Source: Rhodanobacteraceae bacterium (lineage in GTDB: Bacteria > Pseudomonadota > Gammaproteobacteria > Xanthomonadales > Rhodanobacteraceae). From it: a DNA stretch of 17,377 nucleotides. Under the pieces are notes generated by a model. That model saw only the letters and a program-made list of their open reading frames with translations. It searched no databases and was not told where the DNA came from. Of the stretch, positions 8,187 through 14,266 are shown in pieces. The translations under genes and the position numbers were made by a program. Within the stretch, counting starts at the first letter, position 1. Every line of letters starts with the position of its first letter. The stretch spans positions 1-17,377 of the forward strand of contig JAICIW010000007.1 of the NCBI GenBank assembly GCA_025928735.1, given 5' to 3'.

Positions 8187-8663
8187 CTATGCCTTCATCG
8201 ATCCAATCGCTTTGATGGAGCGATCGGCCGCTCGATCGAGCGATTCGGCGAGTGACTTGTCCTCGATTTCGGAAGCGGTTGCTGCGAGCCGAGCTGCAAA
8301 GCCGAGATGGAAATCGATGAACCAGTTCGGATGGGGCGGCTCCGGTATCGGCTGATGCCACCACCACCACCACGGCGGCAGTTTAGGCCATTTGGGTTTG
8401 GTCGGGCACCAATCGTCAAGGTCCTCGAAGACCTTGCCCTGATCAATACCGAGACGACTGGCGAGCCATGCGGTGTGGATGAACTCGGCGGCAACTGCAG
8501 CGCCAAGTTGATCCGGTGGCTGCGGTGGCAGCGGCTGGGGGTTGAGCATCACCTCTACCCAGCGGTCCGAGGCAATCCCACCTTGCGGTCCTCGTGGAAT
8601 CACATCGTAAATCGCGGGCAGCCGCCGCCCGATGATTGCGAGCAAACGACGATCGATGTTCAT
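8187..8663 (-). CDS. Hypothetical Trp/Pro-rich protein with NPQPLPP motif and five consecutive Trp
   Basis: Unrecognised protein of 158 residues. The ATG at 8661-8663 is chosen because GCAGGAGT lies 7-8 nt upstream; longer in-frame starts lack such a site. The N-terminus (MNIDRRLLAIIGRRLPAIYDVIPRG) is basic and partly hydrophobic but not a clear signal peptide. LNPQPLPPQPP is at about 40-50; similar NPQPLPP strings occur in many uncharacterised bacterial proteins (recollection, not searched). The middle is dominated by W and P: DDWCPTKPKWPKLPPWWWWWHQP at about 83-105, then PEPPHPNWF. The C-terminal part (about 118-158) looks helical. There are 10 Trp in total and a single Cys. No function is proposed. 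It ends at TAG 8187-8189, followed by a strong hairpin. Confidence 0.65.
   Translation of the reverse strand: MNIDRRLLAIIGRRLPAIYDVIPRGPQGGIASDRWVEVMLNPQPLPPQPPDQLGAAVAAEFIHTAWLASRLGIDQGKVFEDLDDWCPTKPKWPKLPPWWWWWHQPIPEPPHPNWFIDFHLGFAARLAATASEIEDKSLAESLDRAADRSIKAIGSMKA
8358..8372. repeat. (CCA)5 triplet tract
   Basis: Five uninterrupted CCA units on the plus strand, reading as five TGG (Trp) codons in the leftward gene. It is a short tandem repeat that could expand or contract in frame. Confidence 0.6.
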
Positions 8664-8870
8664 GGATGCTACTCCTGCAACAGTGGCAGCAATACGGGCG
8701 TTGCTGCAAACGCCAAGCGCCTTGGTCTGCGACCGCGTCGATGTGCGCCACCGGCCCGGCACGCGCGTGGCCGGGGCAGGCTCGAATCCGCAGTCGGCCC
8801 CGGCATCCGGAAGTGTCATCCGCGGATCCGACAAAGCGCTATGAAAACCGGGATCCGCCGAACATGGATT

Positions 8871-9374
8871 TCAAAGGCGCGTCGACGTCGCCGTGCCGCA
8901 AACCTCAACGACGACGCTCCCATCGGGGGCGTACGTCGTGACATGCACGGACCCGTATACCGAATTACCGTCGGCACTCATCTGCAGGTCGCGCTCCACC
9001 ACGCTCGCCCCGGTGAACGAGCCATTCATGAAGTTGTCGTAGCGCAGCTTGACCGAATAGCGGTTCGTGCGCGGGTGAGAGGACCAGGTACCGAGGTCGT
9101 TGGTGCGCGAGTAGCCGCCGGCGCCCTGCGGCGGGAACCGCGGACTGGCGACAACCGTGCCACCTTGGTTGAAGATGATCGTGTTGAGGGCCGGATTGTC
9201 CGGGCCTGCCGATCCGCAAGGCCTGACCATGGCTTTGCTCTCATATGCGCCGACGATGCGATTGGCAAACCAGCCCGACGTGGTTTGCGGCTCCTCCAAC
9301 GGCCTGGCTCCTGCTGTTCCGGCGACGGTGGACAGGGCGAGCATGGCGGTGGCAAGTGCGGTCTTGGTGTTCAT
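8871..9374 (-). CDS. Small exported protein, beta-rich, lipocalin-like appearance
   Basis: Protein of 167 residues with a Sec signal peptide: MNTKTALATAMLALSTVAGTAGA, probable cleavage after AGA at residue 23. The mature part starts with a short Pro/Thr linker, then NRIVGAYESKAMVRPCGS and many short beta-type segments such as NTIIFNQGGTVVASP, NDLGTWSSHPRTNRYSVKLRYDNF and DGSVVVEVCGTA. C53 near the start and C159 near the end could form one disulfide. The pattern (G-x-W/Y-E near the N-terminus, repeated strands, GTW) suggests a small beta-barrel that may bind a ligand, but no named family could be assigned. The start ATG (9372-9374) has GAGGA about 9 nt upstream. A longer reading to 9440 would bury the signal peptide. 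It is divergent from the wHTH/TPR regulator. Confidence 0.72.
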   Translation of the reverse strand: MNTKTALATAMLALSTVAGTAGARPLEEPQTTSGWFANRIVGAYESKAMVRPCGSAGPDNPALNTIIFNQGGTVVASPRFPPQGAGGYSRTNDLGTWSSHPRTNRYSVKLRYDNFMNGSFTGASVVERDLQMSADGNSVYGSVHVTTYAPDGSVVVEVCGTATSTRL

Positions 9375-9593
9375 GATGGCGGTCCTCGTATAGGGAAGGG
9401 TTCCAAGTTCCGTCAGAACCTGGATGCAGACCAGTGACATGGCCTCGGCACCGGCCGGCCGTGGCTCAACTCCACGCCCGGCTTTTGCCGCCGGTCACTT
9501 CCCATGGAAGCGTAAGTTTTCCTTCGATGGGCAATGCCGTCGGAACCCGCTCCGGCGATGCGTACAAGGTCGCTCACCGCCGCTCGGGAATCC

Positions 9594-9618
9594 TGCTAAA
9601 TTTCTGAAAGATTCTGAA
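9594..9618 (+). promoter_or_regulatory. AT-rich promoter region with tandem TTCTGAA repeats
   Basis: TGCTAAATT (9594-9602) can serve as an extended -10 box 34 nt before the GTG start of the regulator gene. It runs into two copies of TTCTGAA at 9602-9608 and 9612-9618, exactly 10 bp apart. Direct repeats one helical turn apart are typical of OmpR/PhoB-type winged-helix binding sites, the class of DNA-binding domain encoded just downstream. Autoregulation is inference. Confidence 0.4.
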
Positions 9619-9635
9619 TTCTTTCGAGGCGCACT

Positions 9636-11399
9636 GTGGGGACGGAACCGCGCCAGTACGAGTTTTCCGGCTATCGGGTGGACGTCGTATCGCGGGAGTT
9701 GTTCGGCCCAGGCGGCGCACCGATTTCCGTAACGTCCAAGGCATTGGATGTTTTGACGTACCTGATCGAACAGCGGAATCGCGTGGTCGGCAAGGATGAT
9801 CTGCTGGCTACCGTGTGGGCGGGGCGGGTGGTCGAGGAGAACAATCTGACCCAGGCGGTCTCGGCGCTGCGCAAGGCATTCGGCACTCGTCCGCCGGAAC
9901 ATCGCTTCATCCTCACCGTTTCCGGTCGCGGTTATCGCTTCGTCGCCAATGTGAGCGAAATCGATGCGCTGGTCGAGGCCGCGAGTCCGGCGCCGCCGCA
10001 GACCGCGCTTGCGGTGTTGCCGTTTCGGTCGATTTCCTCGGGACCGCGCGATGAGCTGCTCGAACTCGGCCTCACCGAAACCCTGATCACCCGGCTCAGC
10101 CGCGTCCGTCACTTGCGCGTGCGGGCGTTGGGCTCGTCGTTGCATCTCGCGCAAGGTGTGGCGCACGATCCCGATGCGGCGGGTCGACAACTCGGCGCGG
10201 CCTACGTGATCGACGGCTCCGCGCAGCAGCTCGGCGGCCGCGTTCGGGTCAACGTCCGGCTGCTGTCGGTCGCCAATGGCGTGACCGTCTGGGCGGACAC
10301 CATGGATACCCGTGTCGAAGACGTGTTCACGCTGCAAGACAGGATTTCCGGTGCCGTGGTGAAGGCACTGGCGCTGCCGGGCATCGTCATGCCGGAACGC
10401 CGGCGCAGATCTCGACGCGGCGAAGATGCCGAGGTTTATCGCGCCTGGTTGCAGGGCCATCACTTGCTGCAGCGGCCGGATGAGGAAAATTTGAAGAAAG
10501 CGATCTCGGCGTTCCGCCGCGCGATCGATCTGGATGCCGCGTGCACGCGTGCCTACGCCGGGATTGCGTTTGCCTATCGCGGGCTGGTGCACATCGACCA
10601 TGAACCGGACGAGATGTTCGGCCTCGCCAAGGCGGCGGTCGCGCAGGCGCTGAAGCTCGATCCGGACTCGCCCGAGGCGCTCACCGCGCAGGGCGGCATC
10701 CGGCACCTGTACGACTGGGATTGGGCGGGCGCGGAAACTTCGCTGAAACGCGCGATCGAACTGAATCCCAGCCTGATGGAAGCGCGCTATACCTGCGCGC
10801 ACCTGCTGGTGCACCTGGGCCGGTTCGAGGAAGGCCTGGAGCAAGCACGCCAGGCGCGCGAGCTGGATCCCTTGTCGCCGATGGTCAACGCGATTTACGC
10901 CGGGCTGCTCACCGCCGCCGGGCGAACCGGGGCTGCGCAAAAACAGATCCGGCGGGCGCTGGAACTGAAACCGAATTTCTGGATCGCGTTGCAAATTCGT
11001 GCCGGGTTGGCCACAGATCGCGGCGATACGGCAGCGGCCATTGCCGATCTCGCTTCAGCCGCCGACGACTCCCATCGCGCCAGTCAGATATTGGCGCTTC
11101 AGGCCATTGCGCATGTTGCGGCGGGAGACCGCATGCTGCCGCAGGAAATTCTGCGCGAGTTGGAGGCGCGCCGCGCGAAAGGCTACGTTCCCGCCACCAG
11201 TTTCGCCGCGGTGCATGCAGCACTGGGCGACCTGGATACCGCGTTGGACGAACTGGAACGTGCGTATCGCGAGCGGGACATCCGCATGGCTTTCATGAAG
11301 GTCGATGCGCGCTGGAATGTGTTGCGTCCACAGCCACGATTCCAGGCTCTGGCGGAACGCGTGAACCTCGAGAGTGACCACGGTTGCAGCCGGCTTTGA
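9636..11399 (+). CDS. Winged-helix (OmpR/CadC-type) regulator with TolB/FlgO-like domain and TPRs
   Basis: Predicted soluble transcription regulator of 587 residues. An OmpR/PhoB-type winged helix spans about 8-104, with TSKALDVLTYLIEQRNRVVGKDDLLATVW, then ENNLTQAVSALRKAFG and the wing motif FILTVSGRGYRFV. A TolB/FlgO-like domain follows at about 124-245 (ALAVLPF, ELLELGLTETLITRLSRV, GAAYVIDGSAQQLGGRVRVNVRLL). TPR repeats extend from about 253 to 560, for example AISAFRRAIDLDAACTRAYAGIAFAY and LKRAIELNPSLMEARYTCAHLLV. Unlike CadC itself there is no transmembrane segment. The only sensible start is GTG 9636, preceded by CGAGG and by an in-frame stop at 9615. The cognate signal and targets are unknown. 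It likely heads an operon, since the next gene begins 12 nt after its stop. Confidence 0.87.
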   Translation: MGTEPRQYEFSGYRVDVVSRELFGPGGAPISVTSKALDVLTYLIEQRNRVVGKDDLLATVWAGRVVEENNLTQAVSALRKAFGTRPPEHRFILTVSGRGYRFVANVSEIDALVEAASPAPPQTALAVLPFRSISSGPRDELLELGLTETLITRLSRVRHLRVRALGSSLHLAQGVAHDPDAAGRQLGAAYVIDGSAQQLGGRVRVNVRLLSVANGVTVWADTMDTRVEDVFTLQDRISGAVVKALALPGIVMPERRRRSRRGEDAEVYRAWLQGHHLLQRPDEENLKKAISAFRRAIDLDAACTRAYAGIAFAYRGLVHIDHEPDEMFGLAKAAVAQALKLDPDSPEALTAQGGIRHLYDWDWAGAETSLKRAIELNPSLMEARYTCAHLLVHLGRFEEGLEQARQARELDPLSPMVNAIYAGLLTAAGRTGAAQKQIRRALELKPNFWIALQIRAGLATDRGDTAAAIADLASAADDSHRASQILALQAIAHVAAGDRMLPQEILRELEARRAKGYVPATSFAAVHAALGDLDTALDELERAYRERDIRMAFMKVDARWNVLRPQPRFQALAERVNLESDHGCSRL

Positions 11400-11411
11400 G
11401 GATCATTGCGC

Positions 11412-11832
11412 ATGTCCACAGCCAGCGACGAGGAATCGATCCGCAAGTTGCTCGAAGCACAGGCCGCCGCGTGGAACGCGGGCGACGTCGAGGGATGGTG
11501 CAAGGACTTCACGTCCGATTCGACGTTCGTGAACATCCTGGGCATACGTTTCGATGGAAGAGACAACAACGCGCGCCGCCACGGCGAGCTGTTCGCCGGC
11601 TTCTTCAAGGACAGTCGGAATGAAATCGTTGAACTGAAAATCCGCCTGCTCGGCGATTCCGCGGCAATCGCCGACGCGGTGCTCGATTTGAAGCATTTCC
11701 GCAATTGCCAGCCGACGCTCCATTGGAAGCGACGTGCCCACTACCAGGATGCACCACGCGCTGGTCCGTGACGACAGGCGCTGGTGGATCGTGTTTTCGC
11801 AGAACACCGCCGTGATGCCGCTGCCGGAGTAA
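11412..11832 (+). pseudogene. SnoaL-like/SgcJ-type (NTF2-fold) protein, interrupted by two 1-nt losses
   Basis: The first 97 residues read MSTASDEESIRKLLEAQAAAWNAGDVEGW, then STFVNILGIRFDGRD, as in the SgcJ/EcaC and DUF4440 branch of the NTF2-like fold (about 130-150 residues). The frame then breaks. Continuing in frame gives a tail unlike the family and a stop at 11769-11771. Family-like sequence resumes in a second frame (QLPADAPLEA, 11702-11731) and a third (DVPTTRMHHALVRDDRRWWIVFSQN, from 11731), ending at TAA 11830-11832. One missing C near 11702 and one missing G near 11731 would restore a single 140-residue protein. A GAGGAT ribosome binding site lies about 10 nt upstream, overlapping the previous stop. 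Either a real pseudogene or two assembly errors; the sequence alone cannot decide. The function would be a small ligand-binding or isomerase-like protein. Confidence 0.75.
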
Positions 11833-11852
11833 GTCCCACCTGCCTGCACACC

Positions 11853-14123
11853 ATGTCTCGATTGGTTACACTGCGCCGGACTGGAAGCCGGCCTGTCGCC
11901 GGCGGGGAATCCCAAAGCGCGGTGACATCCGACGAGTCCGGCTTCTTGGAAGAGCTGAAGCGTCGCCATGTGTGGCGCGTGGCGATTGCCTATGCGATCG
12001 CCGGCTGGCTGCTGGTGCAGATTGCTACGCAGGTTTTCCCGTTCTTCAATATCCCCAGCTGGTCGGTGCGCTTGGTGGTGATCCTGATCGTGATCGGATT
12101 TCCGGTCGCGTTGGCATTTGCATGGGTGTACGAGCTGACGCCGGAGGGCATCCGCCGCACCGAACCGGCTGACTCGCCCGGGGCGCGGCCGGAACGAGAA
12201 CACCGCTCGACGGGGCAGAAGCTCAACGCGATCACCGTCGCGATGCTGGTGCTGGCGGTGGCATTGCTGGGTTGGCGTTTGTACGCGGTGCGGCATGCGC
12301 CGCCACCGGTTGCTGGGGCTGCGGCCGCGATGCCTGCGGCATCGGTTGCCGCCATGCCAACTGTGTCCACCGCGCAAACCGTTCCCGCCAAATCCATCGC
12401 GGTGCTGCCGTTCGAGAATCTCTCCAACGACAAGGACAACGCCTATTTCGTGGCCGGCATGCAGGACCTGATCCTGACCAAGCTCGCCGACATCGGCGAC
12501 CTCAAGGTCATCTCGCGCACCTCCACCGAAAAATACAAAAGCCATCCCGAAAACCTGAAGTCCGTCGGCGAGCAACTCGGCGTCGCAACGATCCTGGAAG
12601 GTTCGGTGCAAAAGGCCGGCGATCAGGTGCTGATCAACGTGCAGTTGATCGACACCCGCACCGACAGCCACATCTGGGCACAGAGTTATCAGCGCACCCT
12701 GGACAACATCTTCGGCGTCGAGGGCGACGTGGCGCAGAAGATCGCCGCGGCGCTGAAGACGAAATTGTCCGGCACGGAAGCGGCGAGCCTCGCCGCGGTG
12801 CCGACCCACGACCAGACCGCGCTGGACCTGTTCCTGCGCGCGGAGTTTCTGGCCAACAAGGGCGTGATCAATTACGACTCGGCCAGCTACAAGGCCGCGA
12901 TACCGTTGTATCAGCAGGCCATCCAGCACGATGCCGACTTTGCGCTGGCCTACGCCCGTTTGTCGTATGCCGAGAGCCAGCTTGCCTGGTTCGGCGGGGG
13001 CGGCATGGACGTGAAGCAGCTCCACGCGCAGGCGCGCAGCGATGCCGAGCAGGCGTTGAAGCTGGCGCCGGATGTGTCCGCTTCGCAAGTCGCGCTCGGC
13101 TACAGCGATTACTACGGGCGGGGCGATTTCGCTGGCGCACTGAAAGCCTTCGCGGCGGCGCTGGCGCTGAAACCCAACGACTCGGATGCCTTGGCGGCCC
13201 AAGGTTACGTGCAGCGCCGCCAGGGCCGCTTCGACGATGCGATTGCATCGCTCCAGAAAGCCTTCGCCCTGGATCCGCGCAATTCCTCGCTGGCTTTCGA
13301 ACTGGGCGCGACTTGCATGATGGTCAGCCACTTTCCCGAAGCGCAGGGCTGGCTGAAGCGCGCGCTGGCGATCGATCCGGACAACCTCAACGCCAGGAGC
13401 TACGAGGCCAGCGCGATCCTGAACAGCACCGGCGACATCCCGAGGGCACTGGCTGCTGCGCAGGGCGACGATCCGGCATTGAAGCTCACCCGCGTGTTCC
13501 TGCTGACGTACCAGCGCGAATATCGTGAAGCGCTCGCGTTGTTGGAGAGTGTTCCGGACACGCTGGACAACTTTCCACCGGGCCTCAATGGCCCCAAGGT
13601 CGAGCAACAGGCCAACCTGTATCGGCTGATGGGTGACGAAGCACATGCCCGGCCGCTGTTCGTCCAATCGCTGCCCGTGCTGCGCGCGAATCTCAAGATG
13701 CTGCAGGGAATCAATCTTGCAAACCAATGGCTGAACGTCGCTTACGCGGAGGTCGGCTCGGGCCAGACCGCGGCGGGTCTGGGCGCCGTCGCCAAGTCGC
13801 TGAAGATCATGGATGGCACCGGGGATCGGGTTTACGGCCCGCAAATCAAGTTGTCTGCAGCCCAGTACTACGCACAGATGCATCGACCCGATCTCGCGGC
13901 TCCGATGCTGGCCAAGGCGCTGGCCGCACCCGGCATCGGGACACTTTACTCACCCGTCCTGCTGTGGCTCGACCCGATGTGGGACCCGATCCGCCACGAT
14001 CCGGCCTTCGAGGCGCTGCTGCAGCAGTACGCGAAATACAAGCCCGCCATGACGTACGACTTCCTGCCCGCTGCCGGTGCCGTGTCATCCGGTAAACCTG
14101 CCCCCACCCAACCCTCTCCCTGA
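11853..14123 (+). CDS. Membrane-anchored TolB/FlgO-like and TPR protein
   Basis: Protein of 756 residues from the ATG at 11853. After ELKRRHVWRVAIAY, the usual opening of this Lysobacterales-type family, three transmembrane segments are visible at about 43-62, 71-92 and 126-144. The rest should then be periplasmic, with basic loops kept inside. A TolB/FlgO-like domain covers about 180-315 (KSIAVLPFENLSNDKDNAYFVAG, then GVATILEGSVQKAGDQVLINVQLID). TPR repeats fill most of 330-730. It is likely a signalling or scaffold protein with no enzymatic domain seen. The start is uncertain: ATG 11853 has no close ribosome binding site, and GTG 11922 would also keep all domains. The last ten codons and the stop lie in a palindromic repeat, so the C-terminus may have been changed by repeat insertion. 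It shares its TolB/FlgO-TPR module with the regulator at 9636-11399. Confidence 0.85.
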   Translation: MSRLVTLRRTGSRPVAGGESQSAVTSDESGFLEELKRRHVWRVAIAYAIAGWLLVQIATQVFPFFNIPSWSVRLVVILIVIGFPVALAFAWVYELTPEGIRRTEPADSPGARPEREHRSTGQKLNAITVAMLVLAVALLGWRLYAVRHAPPPVAGAAAAMPAASVAAMPTVSTAQTVPAKSIAVLPFENLSNDKDNAYFVAGMQDLILTKLADIGDLKVISRTSTEKYKSHPENLKSVGEQLGVATILEGSVQKAGDQVLINVQLIDTRTDSHIWAQSYQRTLDNIFGVEGDVAQKIAAALKTKLSGTEAASLAAVPTHDQTALDLFLRAEFLANKGVINYDSASYKAAIPLYQQAIQHDADFALAYARLSYAESQLAWFGGGGMDVKQLHAQARSDAEQALKLAPDVSASQVALGYSDYYGRGDFAGALKAFAAALALKPNDSDALAAQGYVQRRQGRFDDAIASLQKAFALDPRNSSLAFELGATCMMVSHFPEAQGWLKRALAIDPDNLNARSYEASAILNSTGDIPRALAAAQGDDPALKLTRVFLLTYQREYREALALLESVPDTLDNFPPGLNGPKVEQQANLYRLMGDEAHARPLFVQSLPVLRANLKMLQGINLANQWLNVAYAEVGSGQTAAGLGAVAKSLKIMDGTGDRVYGPQIKLSAAQYYAQMHRPDLAAPMLAKALAAPGIGTLYSPVLLWLDPMWDPIRHDPAFEALLQQYAKYKPAMTYDFLPAAGAVSSGKPAPTQPSP
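11887..11903 (+). other. Hairpin between the two candidate starts of the membrane TPR gene
   Basis: GCCGGC-CTGTC-GCCGGC, a perfect 6-bp stem. If translation starts at GTG 11922 it lies in the leader; if at ATG 11853 it is within codons. It bears on start choice but does not settle it. Confidence 0.3.
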
Positions 14124-14184
14124 GGGGAGGGCTTGTGCAGACGAGCGCGGCGTTTGCTGTTTTCTGCCTCCCCCTCAAGGGGAG
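14112..14184. repeat. Pair of related palindromes between convergent genes, possible bidirectional terminator
   Basis: Hairpin one (14112-14131) pairs CCCTC-T-CCC with GGGGAGGG, with one bulged T and a TGA loop. That TGA is the stop codon of the upstream gene. Hairpin two (14168-14184) is CTCCCC-CTCAA-GGGGAG. Both are C-run/G-run palindromes, as in dispersed intergenic repeats of Lysobacterales (recollection). The pair separates the + strand TPR gene from the - strand fadB-like gene and could stop transcription both ways, although neither has a strong U run. Confidence 0.5.
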
Positions 14185-14266
14185 AATGGTGTAATTGGCC
14201 AATCCAGCGCGCGTGGAGGGTGGTTGGAGCAACTTCCGTCTTTACGGTGCATGGCAAACCCGTCGC

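Noticed and set aside
8664..8870. Possible small gene or N-terminal extension upstream of the Trp-rich protein
   Set aside because: Frames here lack ribosome binding sites and family features; the ATG at 8661-8663 has a strong one. Nothing else is seen in this spacer.
9381..9412. ECF-sigma-like GGAACTT upstream of the exported protein
   Set aside because: A GGAACTT is present on the minus strand, but no matching -10 (TCTGA or similar) occurs at the required spacing.
9495..10994. 499-codon minus-strand frame opposite the wHTH/TPR gene
   Set aside because: Shadow of the regulator gene; no domain and no ribosome binding site.
11403..13883. Very long open frame (826 codons) on the minus strand opposite the TPR cluster
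   Set aside because: The plus strand carries recognisable TolB/FlgO and TPR domains over the same span. The antisense frame is a high-GC shadow without motifs.
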